Numbered from the stretch's first letter, positions 1 to 5,867 are shown. The stretch: 7,111 nt of DNA from Chryseobacterium sp. UBA6632 (GCA_002455915.1 DKLU01000008.1:1-7111); one strand, 5' to 3'. Notes: a model not told the origin generated them from the letters alone. Numbers and translations are program-made.

Positions 1-598
1 CCCAACCTCCGCCGGCAAAGGCATCGATGAAACCTCCGATCACCCCTAATCTCGTAAGATTTGTTTTTTTCTTCAGTTTTTTATCCTGTTTGGTTTGAAA
101 AGCATTCGATAAAATTTTAATACCAAGATATAAAGTGTAAAAAGAAATTACCGTTTTTGTGATTTTAGAATAATATTCACCCAGATACGTTAAGGCAACA
201 GCACCGAGAATAGCACCAATTACACCCGGAATAGCTAGTTTTTTAACTAAACTTTTACTTACATTTTTCAGTTTAATATGACTCGCGCTTCCTGCGGCAG
301 TGGTAAAACTTTCCGCAGAATGTATACTGGCACTTACAGCATGCGGCGGAATATTAAGGAATAAAAGCGTCGTTGTGCAAATTACACCATAGCCCATTCC
401 CATTGACCCCGCAACGATTTCGGCCAATACTCCGACGAGCATCATCCAGTAAAAAATATAATCGTCTTTGGCTAATATCACAAAAAGCTCATCCAGATAG
501 CCCATTTCATACATTGAAAAAGCGACAATGAACAAAACGGCAACCGTTACAAAAAGAACGTTGAGCCGTATCTGGATTTTTCTTGAGATCACCATCAT
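1..598 (-). CDS. TauE/SafE-family sulfite/anion transporter (partial, C-terminus beyond window)
   Basis: Integral inner-membrane permease of the TauE/SafE family, which exports or imports sulfite, sulfoacetate or related anions. The N-terminal 199 codons are visible and the frame runs open off the left edge. Residues 12-35 form a hydrophobic segment. Residues 50-85 hold the first family repeat, with GSMGMGYG (64-71) in place of the usual glycine-rich loop, followed by PPHAVSAS and a HSAESFTTAAGSASH stretch (93-107). The second glycine-rich repeat (GGFIDAFAGGGWG) begins just before the edge. The start is ATG at 598-596, overlapping the cysN stop in an ATGA; a second ATG at 595-593 is equally possible. 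Either start implies translational coupling to cysN. Its place at the end of a cysH-cysD-cysN operon suggests sulfite or sulfate-related transport, but the substrate is inferred from context only. Confidence 0.88.
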   Translation of the reverse strand, partial: MMVISRKIQIRLNVLFVTVAVLFIVAFSMYEMGYLDELFVILAKDDYIFYWMMLVGVLAEIVAGSMGMGYGVICTTTLLFLNIPPHAVSASIHSAESFTTAAGSASHIKLKNVSKSLVKKLAIPGVIGAILGAVALTYLGEYYSKITKTVISFYTLYLGIKILSNAFQTKQDKKLKKKTNLTRLGVIGGFIDAFAGGGW

Positions 599-1839
599 GA
601 TAAAATCATTACAGCTCCCACCGTAGAATTGCTGGTTTCATCAATCAGAATAGCACTTCCGGTATCATTATTTTCATTAAAACTGTCAAAAACAAGGGGT
701 GAAGACGTTTTCAATTTTACTTTTACCACCTCGTTCAGTTTGATCCCAGAATAAATCGGAATATTTTCCAGCGTATTGACATCAATTTTATATTCAATTT
801 CTTTGATAATGGTTTTTACAACCTTACTTTTATGTTGAATGAAATATTTATTGCCTTCGTTCAGTTCTTTTTTATCCAGCCAGCAGACAATCGCCTCCAC
901 TTCATTTTCTACTTTGGGCTGATTTTCTGTTTTTACAAAAAAATCGCCGCGGCTTACATCGATATCATCTTGCAAATGTAGTACTGCAGGCTGATTGGCA
1001 AAAACAAGGTCAACTTCTTTTCCGCCTGTTTCAATTTTTGAAATGGTTGTTTCAATATTTTGAGGAAGAATGGTAATTTGATCTCCTTTTTGATAAATTC
1101 CTGAAATAATTTCGCCTGAATATCCTCTGTAATCATGCAGTTCATCCGTTTGTGGACGAATAACATATTGCACCTGAAATCTTGCATTTTCAAGATTCGT
1201 ATTGTCATTTACTTCAACATTTTCAAGGAAATCAAGCAACGTAGGACCTTCATACCAAGGTGTTCTTTCTGATTCATCTACAATATTATCGCCGTAAAAA
1301 GCAGAGATTGGGAAATAATTTACATTTTCCAGCCCAAGTTTCTGAGCAACCAATTGATACTGTGCTTTAATATCTTTAAAAACCTCTTCGGAATAATCAA
1401 CCAAATCCATTTTGTTGATCGCCACCACCACATTTTTCATCTTTAATAAGGAAGCAATGATAGAATGCCTTCTCGTTTGCTCAATAATACCTTGTCTGGC
1501 ATCAATTAAAATAATAATCAGTTGAGAATTAGACGCTCCGGTAATCATATTTCTGGTGTACTGAATATGCCCTGGCGCATCGGCAATAATGAATTTTCTT
1601 TTCGGAGTTGAAAAATAGCGGTAAGCCACATCAATCGTAATCCCCTGCTCTCTTTCAGCTCTCAGTCCATCGGTAAGAATGGCAAGGTCTACTCCATTTT
1701 CGTTTTTATTTTTTGATTGTTTCTCTAAAGCTTCAAGCTGATCAATCAATATATTTTTACTATCGTACAGAAGTCTTCCGATCAGGGTACTTTTCCCATC
1801 GTCTACACTTCCGGCAGTTATAAATCTTAGTATGTCCAC
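595..1839 (-). CDS. cysN: Sulfate adenylyltransferase subunit 1 (ATP sulfurylase GTPase subunit)
   Basis: GTPase subunit of cytosolic ATP sulfurylase. It couples GTP hydrolysis to adenylation of sulfate by CysD, giving APS. With a GTG start at 1839 the protein is 414 aa and begins (M/V)DILRFITAGSVDDGKST, the usual N-terminus of the family. The P-loop is at residues 10-18, the switch region EREQGITID at 62-70, DAPGH at 87-91 and NKMD at 142-145, followed by beta-barrel domains as in EF-Tu-like proteins. There is no C-terminal CysC (APS kinase) domain, so this is not a CysNC fusion. An upstream in-frame ATG at 1896 would add 19 residues encoded by a 7-nt-period repeat; I rejected it because that extension is not family-like. 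It follows cysD after 136 nt of repeat-rich DNA and overlaps the transporter gene by 4 nt. Confidence 0.95.
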   Translation of the reverse strand: MDILRFITAGSVDDGKSTLIGRLLYDSKNILIDQLEALEKQSKNKNENGVDLAILTDGLRAEREQGITIDVAYRYFSTPKRKFIIADAPGHIQYTRNMITGASNSQLIIILIDARQGIIEQTRRHSIIASLLKMKNVVVAINKMDLVDYSEEVFKDIKAQYQLVAQKLGLENVNYFPISAFYGDNIVDESERTPWYEGPTLLDFLENVEVNDNTNLENARFQVQYVIRPQTDELHDYRGYSGEIISGIYQKGDQITILPQNIETTISKIETGGKEVDLVFANQPAVLHLQDDIDVSRGDFFVKTENQPKVENEVEAIVCWLDKKELNEGNKYFIQHKSKVVKTIIKEIEYKIDVNTLENIPIYSGIKLNEVVKVKLKTSSPLVFDSFNENNDTGSAILIDETSNSTVGAVMILS

Positions 1840-1850
1840 GTAAATAATAT

Positions 1851-1878
1851 TAGTAATGAGTAATTGGTAATGAGTAAT
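1851..1878. repeat. Heptamer-period repeat before cysN
   Basis: Four contiguous 7-nt units on the plus strand start at 1851, 1858, 1865 and 1872, all of the form (T/G)(A/G)GTAAT; the second and fourth are identical (GAGTAAT). On the cysN coding strand they read as ATTACTC-like heptamers ending 12 nt before the GTG start. The tract is the near reverse complement of the repeat at 1944-1978, so the two could pair in the cysD-cysN mRNA. Confidence 0.75.
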
Positions 1879-1943
1879 TTCTTTCAAACCGCTCATCTTT
1901 GATAATTTAATATTAAGCTATGAGTAAAATATGCAGGATATTT

Positions 1944-1978
1944 TGCATTACTTATTACTCATTGCCCATTATTTATTA
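1944..1978. repeat. Heptamer-period repeat at the cysD 3' end
   Basis: Five contiguous 7-nt units on the plus strand start at 1944, 1951, 1958, 1965 and 1972, all of the form NN(C/T)ATT(A/G), for example CTCATTG. The last unit includes the cysD stop codon (1978-1976). Positions 1946-1963 match the reverse complement of 1855-1872 at 16 of 18 bases. A small AT hairpin (AAAATAT-GCAGG-ATATTTT, 1926-1944) lies in the intervening loop. Confidence 0.75.
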
Positions 1979-2884
1979 AAAGTAACCTCCTTTTTTTCTG
2001 TCTTCCATTGCGGCTTCCGTTACTTTATCATCGATTCGGGTTTCGCCACGTTCAGAAATTTTAGAAGCAATAATTTCGTTGATCACGCTGTCTAAAGTTT
2101 CCGCATCACTTTCCACAGCTGCTGTACAGGTCATATCTCCGACGGTTCTGTAACGAACTCTTTTCGTAATCACCTCATCACTTTCATCAATCTGAATAAA
2201 ATCCGAAGCGGCAATCAACTGACTATCATATTCAATCACCTCTCTGTCGTGCGCAAAATAAATCGAAGGAAGCTGAATATTTTCTTTTCGGATATAACTC
2301 CAAACATCCAGTTCCGTCCAGTTTGAAATTGGGAAAACTCTTACATTTTCACCTTTATTGATTCTTCCGTTATAGATATTCCACAATTCCGGACGTTGTA
2401 ATTTCGGATCCCATTGCCCGAATTCATCACGAACAGAGAAAAAACGTTCTTTAGCTCTTGCTTTTTCTTCATCTCTTCTTGCTCCGCCGATGCAGGCATC
2501 AAACTGAAATTCTTCGATTGTATCTAATAAAGTATGTGTTTGAAGCCAGTTTCTGGAAGCAAATTTTCCTTTAGGTTCGGTTAAATTTTTCGCTTTAATA
2601 GTATCTTCTACCTTTCTTACAATTAATTCAGCACCCAAATGCTCAGCCAGATAATCTCTGAACTGAAGGGCTTCAGGGAAATTGTGCCCCGTATCTATAT
2701 GTACCAAAGGAAACGGAATCTTCATCGGAGCAAATGCTTTTTTCGCCAGATGAACCAAAGTAATAGAATCTTTTCCACCACTGAAAAGCAAAGCCGGTTT
2801 TTCAAACTGTGCAGCCACCTCACGCATAATGTAAATACTCTCTGCCTCCAGCTGCTCCAGATAATCTAATGTATAATTACTCAT
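1976..2884 (-). CDS. cysD: Sulfate adenylyltransferase subunit 2 (ATP sulfurylase catalytic subunit)
   Basis: Catalytic subunit of the heterodimeric ATP sulfurylase: sulfate + ATP gives APS + PPi, the first step of sulfate assimilation. It has 302 aa, the normal family length. It shows the N-type ATP-pyrophosphatase loop SGGKDS at residues 35-40, HIDTGHNFPE at 62-71, the CIGGARRDEEKARAKER segment typical of CysD, and the conserved C-terminal tail SERGETRIDD...RKKGGYF. The start ATG at 2884 gives MSNYTLDYLEQLEAESIYI, which matches the family N-terminus. It lies 22 nt downstream of cysH and upstream of its partner cysN, so it is almost certainly co-transcribed with both. Nothing is truncated or missing. 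Confidence 0.97.
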   Translation of the reverse strand: MSNYTLDYLEQLEAESIYIMREVAAQFEKPALLFSGGKDSITLVHLAKKAFAPMKIPFPLVHIDTGHNFPEALQFRDYLAEHLGAELIVRKVEDTIKAKNLTEPKGKFASRNWLQTHTLLDTIEEFQFDACIGGARRDEEKARAKERFFSVRDEFGQWDPKLQRPELWNIYNGRINKGENVRVFPISNWTELDVWSYIRKENIQLPSIYFAHDREVIEYDSQLIAASDFIQIDESDEVITKRVRYRTVGDMTCTAAVESDAETLDSVINEIIASKISERGETRIDDKVTEAAMEDRKKGGYF

Positions 2885-2906
2885 TATTATTTGAAAGATT
2901 TTTTAA

Positions 2907-3599
2907 TTAATTTGAATGCAGACCGCATTCTTTATGTGAACTTTCCCACCACCAACGTCCGGCACGAGGGTTTTCTCCAGGTTCAATTGCTCTTGTACAA
3001 GGCTGACAACCCACACTGATAAATCCTTTTTTATGCAAAGGCAAATCCTGAACTTTATTTTTTTCAAGATAATCCAAAACATCCTGATACGTCCAGTGGA
3101 TCAGTGGATTGTATTTGTAAAGGTTTCTTTGTTCGTCCCATTCTAAAACCTGCATATTTTCACGATTCTCAGACTGTTCAGAACGTAACCCCGTGATCCA
3201 TACTTTTGCATTTTCCAATGCACGGTTCAACGGTTTTACTTTTCTGATGAAACAACATTCTTTCCTGTTTTCCACGGAATAATAAAAGGCATTCATCCCT
3301 TTTTCATTCACATAATTTTCGACATCAGAAGCTTCCGGAAAATACACTTCCGTTTTTATTTTATATCTTGAATTGTTTTTGGAAAGTAAATCGTAATGTT
3401 CATAGAAAAGTCTTCCGGTATCTAAAGTAAAGACTTTTATCGGTAATTTCTGACTGAAAATTATATCTGTAATCACCTGATCTTCCTGGCCAAGCGATGT
3501 GGAGAAAACAACTCCCTCTGAGAATTTTTCGGAGATGAATTTCAATCCTTCCTTTGCTGAAAGCTGTTTCAGTATATCTGCATCTTCTGTTGAAATCAT
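2907..3599 (-). CDS. cysH: Assimilatory APS reductase (phosphoadenylyl/adenylyl-sulfate reductase, thioredoxin-type)
   Basis: Cytosolic reductase that makes sulfite, using thioredoxin-class reductant. With the start at ATG 3599 it has 230 aa. The PP-loop-like region FSTSLGQEDQV is at residues 32-42 and TLDTGRLFYEHYD at 58-70. The cysteine pairs C115-C116 and C198-x2-C201 are the [4Fe-4S] ligands that mark APS-using enzymes (EC 1.8.4.10), as distinct from PAPS-specific enterobacterial CysH. The catalytic cysteine is C225 in KECGLH near the C-terminus. APS specificity fits the lack of an APS kinase gene or domain here. The upstream ATG at 3656 is rejected because it overlaps the predicted promoter and adds a non-conserved 19-residue extension. 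It is the first gene of the cysH-cysD-cysN-transporter operon. Confidence 0.94.
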   Translation of the reverse strand: MISTEDADILKQLSAKEGLKFISEKFSEGVVFSTSLGQEDQVITDIIFSQKLPIKVFTLDTGRLFYEHYDLLSKNNSRYKIKTEVYFPEASDVENYVNEKGMNAFYYSVENRKECCFIRKVKPLNRALENAKVWITGLRSEQSENRENMQVLEWDEQRNLYKYNPLIHWTYQDVLDYLEKNKVQDLPLHKKGFISVGCQPCTRAIEPGENPRAGRWWWESSHKECGLHSN

Positions 3600-3621
3600 A
3601 TTTTGTTCATTTGAAGTAATG

Positions 3622-3653
3622 CAAATATCTGATAAAATAATTATCCTACCAAA
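3622..3653 (-). promoter_or_regulatory. Bacteroidota-type promoter of the cysHDN operon
   Basis: On the minus strand a TTTG (3653-3650) is followed after exactly 20 nt by GATATTTG (3629-3622), a one-mismatch fit to the TAnnTTTG -7 element used by the Bacteroidota primary sigma factor. Transcription would start about 5-7 nt further on and leave a short leader before the cysH ATG at 3599. The upstream gene has its own terminator, which supports an independent promoter here. Confidence 0.6.
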
Positions 3654-3660
3654 CAAGTAG
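3646..3660. promoter_or_regulatory. Candidate operator dyad over the cysH -33 element
   Basis: CTAC (3646-3649) and GTAG (3657-3660) form a short inverted repeat with a 7-nt centre that contains the TTTG -33 element. A protein bound here would compete with RNA polymerase. The neighbouring Rrf2 regulator is the natural candidate. The dyad has only four base pairs and may be chance; I do not know the binding motif for this regulator. Confidence 0.3.
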
Positions 3661-3671
3661 ACTAATTATTC

Positions 3672-3704
3672 AAAAAAAAGGATTTAGATCAGTCGATCAA
3701 ATCC
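3672..3704 (-). terminator. Intrinsic terminator of the rrf2 gene, overlapping its last codons
   Basis: On the minus strand GGATTTGATC (3704-3695), loop GACT, then GATC-T-AAATCC (3690-3680) makes a 10-bp stem with one bulged T, followed directly by eight Ts (3679-3672). The left arm and loop lie inside the last codons (Asp-Leu-Ile-Asp) and the stop codon of the regulator gene. It separates rrf2 transcription from the cys operon. Confidence 0.85.
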
Positions 3705-4096
3705 AGTAACGTTTTTTCTTCCAAAATCTTAAGAGATGCATCCCGAACCTCAATCAAAACATCGTGCAAACTGCAGTGATCTTCATTACAGTCGGCACAT
3801 TTTTCATAAAAATTCAGACTTACACAAGGCAGCATGGCGATAGGTCCGTTTACCAAACGTATGATTTTGGCAAGCTTCACATTTTCAGGATTTTCTTTAA
3901 AAAAATATCCTCCCCCTTTTCCCTTTTTACTATCGAGAATATCTGCTTTTTTTAATTCAAGCAAAATATTTTCCAGAAATTTTAACGGAATTTTTTTGTG
4001 TTCCGCGATTTCAGAAATCAGAATAGGCCCGTCATTCCTTTTTTCTACAAGATATGACAGCGCCTTAAAAGCATATTGAGATTTTTTTGACAGCAT
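3689..4096 (-). CDS. Rrf2-family transcriptional regulator (Cys-rich, CymR/IscR-like)
   Basis: DNA-binding regulator of the Rrf2 family, which includes IscR (Fe-S sensing), CymR (cysteine metabolism) and NsrR. It has 135 aa, a usual length. It starts MLSKKSQYAFKALSYL; residues about 25-54 form the helix-turn-helix (ISEIAEHKKIPLKFLENIL), and KKGKGGGYFF (57-66) is the wing. Cysteines C91, C100, C103 and C108, with H107 and H111 nearby, sit where IscR/NsrR-type members hold their cluster ligands, although the spacing differs from E. coli IscR. Adjacency to cysH in the same direction suggests it controls sulfate assimilation; that is inference. It has its own promoter and terminator and diverges from the DUF4268 gene. 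The ATG at 4096 is the only plausible start, since the conserved N-terminus begins there. Confidence 0.92.
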   Translation of the reverse strand: MLSKKSQYAFKALSYLVEKRNDGPILISEIAEHKKIPLKFLENILLELKKADILDSKKGKGGGYFFKENPENVKLAKIIRLVNGPIAMLPCVSLNFYEKCADCNEDHCSLHDVLIEVRDASLKILEEKTLLDLID

Positions 4097-4101
4097 TACA
4101 G

Positions 4102-4109
4102 CAAAATTA
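4102..4109 (-). promoter_or_regulatory. -7 element of rrf2, five nt before its ATG
   Basis: TAATTTTG on the minus strand (4109-4102) matches TAnnTTTG exactly. Only five bases separate it from the ATG at 4096, so a normal transcription start would fall at or next to the start codon, giving a leaderless or near-leaderless mRNA. No well-spaced -33 TTG is seen; the closest is about 31 nt upstream. Confidence 0.5.
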
Positions 4110-4110
4110 A

Positions 4111-4159
4111 GAAAAAAGAATTAAGTTAAAAGTAAAAAGGCAAAAGTTAAAAGTAAGGG
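4111..4159. repeat. Heptamer-period repeat upstream of rrf2
   Basis: Seven contiguous 7-nt units start with G at 4111, 4118, 4125, 4132, 4139, 4146 and 4153. Most have the form G(T/G)NAAAA; GTTAAAA occurs twice (4125, 4146). On the rrf2 coding strand the tract is pyrimidine-rich and runs right up to the -7 element. Confidence 0.7.
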
Positions 4160-4203
4160 TGAAAGAATTATCATTCGAGCCTAAAGTTTTCATATACTTG
4201 GCT

Positions 4204-4231
4204 CTTTTACCTTTTTACTTGCTTCTTACTT
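4204..4231. repeat. Heptamer-period repeat upstream of the DUF4268 gene
   Basis: Four 7-nt units start with C at 4204, 4211, 4218 and 4225 (for example CTTTTAC). The tract resembles the reverse complement of the repeat at 4111-4159, so the two tracts face each other across about 45 bases and each is pyrimidine-rich on the coding strand of the gene it precedes. Confidence 0.6.
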
Positions 4232-4245
4232 TTTTCCTACATTTG
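4219..4245 (+). promoter_or_regulatory. Promoter of the DUF4268 gene
   Basis: TACATTTG (4238-4245) is an exact TAnnTTTG -7 element. A TTG (4219-4221) lies 16 nt upstream, slightly short of the usual -33 spacing. The ATG follows the -7 element after only four bases (TATC), which predicts a leaderless transcript. Confidence 0.55.
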
Positions 4246-4249
4246 TATC

Positions 4250-4678
4250 ATGTTCAGTAAAGAGGAAGCGCAAAAATTAAAAAAAGAGTTTTGGACGGCA
4301 TTCGGAAAGTCTTTTCCGAGAAAATGGATTTTGTATGATACCAAGATCAAAGATTTCTCGTTTAAATTTTATGCAGATAAGAAAAAAGCAGAGGTTTCTT
4401 TGGATATCGAAATGAAAGACGAAATTTTCCGCGATGCTTATTACAACAAGATTTGGTCTCTCGAAGATATTCTGAAAGATTTTATCGGCGATTTCCATAA
4501 AGAAGAATTTTATACGCTTGAAAACGGAAAAGTCATCAGCAGAATTTGGGTAGAAAAGGAAGGAATTTCGGTTTTCAATAAGAATACATGGCAGGAAGCT
4601 TTTGAATTCTTCGTTGATAAAATGGATGGGTTTGAAAGATTTTATTATGAATATGAGGATTTTATAAAAGATGTTTAA
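4250..4678 (+). CDS. DUF4268 domain-containing protein
   Basis: Small soluble protein of 142 aa with no signal peptide or membrane segment. The whole length looks like a DUF4268 domain: an N-terminal MFSKEEAQKLKKEFWTAFG helix, then a KWILYDTKIKDFSFKFYADKKKAEVSLDIE beta region, and later GKVISRIWVEKEGISVFNKNTWQEAFEFF. No catalytic motif can be picked out and the function is unknown. The family also occurs fused to nucleases or restriction-like domains in other bacteria, but nothing like that is here. The start at 4250 is the only choice because the next in-frame ATG lies after about 50 conserved residues. It is probably transcribed with the small ORF that begins five bases after its stop. Confidence 0.85.
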   Translation: MFSKEEAQKLKKEFWTAFGKSFPRKWILYDTKIKDFSFKFYADKKKAEVSLDIEMKDEIFRDAYYNKIWSLEDILKDFIGDFHKEEFYTLENGKVISRIWVEKEGISVFNKNTWQEAFEFFVDKMDGFERFYYEYEDFIKDV

Positions 4679-4683
4679 CAATT

Positions 4684-4848
4684 ATGATTCTTGAAATTTT
4701 AGCAGAAATTTTATTTGAATTAATCTTTTTTAAGCTTCCTGTTTTTTTGTACAGGAAAGTAAAATTATTTTTCATAAAGCAATCTAAAATCAGGAAAAAT
4801 AGAATAAACATACCAATAAAACCCAAATTAACAAGGTTTGAAAAATAG
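4684..4848 (+). CDS. Putative small membrane-associated protein (54 aa)
   Basis: A 54-codon ORF that starts five bases after the DUF4268 stop and ends with TAG at 4846-4848. The N-terminal half (MILEILAEILFELIFFKLPV, then FLYRKVKLFF) is strongly hydrophobic with acidic residues every three to four positions. It is followed by a very basic tail (KQSKIRKNR...), a pattern of a membrane-bound or amphipathic small protein with its positive end inside. I do not recognise a named family. The tight spacing and the complete frame in AT-rich DNA support a real gene; the lack of any recognised domain leaves chance possible. An inverted repeat TTCCTGT/ACAGGAA (4736-4742, 4751-4757) lies inside it and could form a hairpin in the transcript. 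Confidence 0.5.
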   Translation: MILEILAEILFELIFFKLPVFLYRKVKLFFIKQSKIRKNRINIPIKPKLTRFEK

Positions 4849-4996
4849 TGTAAAATTCACATAAAACTTAAAATTCTGTTTAAATAATTTTTGTATTTTA
4901 GTGAAACTAAAAATATCAATTGGTAAGTATTCATAATGCTTTTCAGCAGAATTTACATTGATATTTCTAATTATTAAATCACAAAAATATTATTTC

Positions 4997-5818
4997 ATGG
5001 AAGAAAACACGTTCATCTTCACAGATGGAGCCGATCCTAAAATGATTGAAGCTTACCAAAAAGCGCAGGAAACTTTTAAATATTTCTGGAGAGAACTGTC
5101 TTGGGAATACAGAAGAATTATTCCGGCGATGAGCCTTGCCTGTGTAAAAACTTCTTTTTCTGAAAAACATCCCGAAACCGGAGAAGAAATCGTTGAACAT
5201 ATGTGGATCAATGATATTGATTTTAATGGAGATACCATAAAAGGCTACCTCATCAATGAACCCAATAATCTTAGCAGTATTCAGGCAGGTGATTATTTTG
5301 AAATTCCTTTGAATGAGATCAGCGACTGGCTTTTTGCGATGACACCACCTGCTAAAAAACCAAAAGGTCTTTCCAAATTATTTTCTTCTTCAGAAGAACG
5401 TATTCCAAAAGCATACGGAGGATTTACGATTCATAAAATGCGCGCCGATATGAAGTCTGATCAAGAACTTCAGGAGCACGATGCCATGTGGGGGCTTGAT
5501 TTTGGAGATTTTAATCATATTGAAGTGGTTTACGAGCAAACGGAACATCCTGAAAACCTGACTGAACATCCCATGAGTAAAAATATGAAGGAAAGTTTTG
5601 TTACTTTTTTAAAGGATTATCCGAATAAATTGACCAATCTGGACGAGGAAGGTTTATCTCTTCTTCACAAAGAAACAATTGCCGGAAATTTAAGCTCGAT
5701 TGAAGTACTCTTAGAGCATGGAGCCGATAAAAATTTAAAAGCAAACAACGGAAAAACGGCTTTAGATTATGCTAAACAACTAAAATGGGAACATTTGATT
5801 CCTATTTTGCAGAATTAA
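4997..5818 (+). CDS. DUF2314 (YegJ-like) domain protein with C-terminal ankyrin repeats
   Basis: Soluble 273-aa protein using the ATG at 4997 (MEENTFIFTDGADPKMIEAY). The upstream ATG at 4958 would add 13 unrelated residues. Residues about 14-200 form a DUF2314 region: HMWINDIDFNGDTIKGYLIN (68-87) then EPNNLSSIQAGDYFEIPLNEISDW (to 111) gives the family core, followed by KAYGGFTIHKMRA, EHDAMWGLDFGD and a HPMSKNM motif. The last 60 or so residues read as about two ankyrin repeats (EGLSLLHKETIAGNLSSIEV..., GADKNLKANNGKTALDYAK). DUF2314 has no established biochemical activity; ankyrin repeats normally bind other proteins. It carries its own terminator. I see no clear promoter in the 148 bases before it, so a separate start or read-through from 4250 are both possible. 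Confidence 0.85.
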   Translation: MEENTFIFTDGADPKMIEAYQKAQETFKYFWRELSWEYRRIIPAMSLACVKTSFSEKHPETGEEIVEHMWINDIDFNGDTIKGYLINEPNNLSSIQAGDYFEIPLNEISDWLFAMTPPAKKPKGLSKLFSSSEERIPKAYGGFTIHKMRADMKSDQELQEHDAMWGLDFGDFNHIEVVYEQTEHPENLTEHPMSKNMKESFVTFLKDYPNKLTNLDEEGLSLLHKETIAGNLSSIEVLLEHGADKNLKANNGKTALDYAKQLKWEHLIPILQN

Positions 5819-5840
5819 TTTTAATTTGAAAACAATAGGT

Positions 5841-5867
5841 AGAGAAGCTTTCGGGTTTCTCTTTTTT
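5841..5867 (+). terminator. Intrinsic terminator after the DUF2314 gene
   Basis: AGAGAAGC (5841-5848) pairs with GTTTCTCT (5855-5862) around the loop TTTCGG, an 8-bp stem with one G-T pair. It is followed by a T run through 5867, and lies 22 bases after the DUF2314 stop. Confidence 0.85.

Noticed and set aside
1840..1896. N-terminal 19-residue extension of CysN from ATG at 1896
   Set aside because: The extension is encoded by the heptamer repeat and is unlike the family; the GTG at 1839 gives the normal (M)DILRFITAGS start.
1926..1944. AT hairpin AAAATAT-GCAGG-ATATTTT between cysD and cysN as a terminator
   Set aside because: The stem is all A-T, has no adequate T run on the coding strand, and the operon continues into cysN, the obligate partner of CysD.
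3600..3656. N-terminal extension of CysH from ATG at 3656
   Set aside because: It overlaps the predicted promoter and is not conserved-looking; MISTEDADIL at 3599 is the better start.
3600..3688. SAM or other sulfur riboswitch before cysH
   Set aside because: After the predicted promoter fewer than 25 bases remain before the ATG, too short for a riboswitch, and no such fold is visible.
4277..4681. 134-aa minus-strand ORF opposite the DUF4268 gene
   Set aside because: It mirrors the frame of a recognisable DUF4268 protein and has no family-like features of its own.
4860..4930. Promoter for the DUF2314 gene
   Set aside because: T-rich strings such as TATTTTAG (near 4894) resemble a -7 element with a mismatch, but spacing to any TTG and to the ATG is poor, so it is not listed as a feature.
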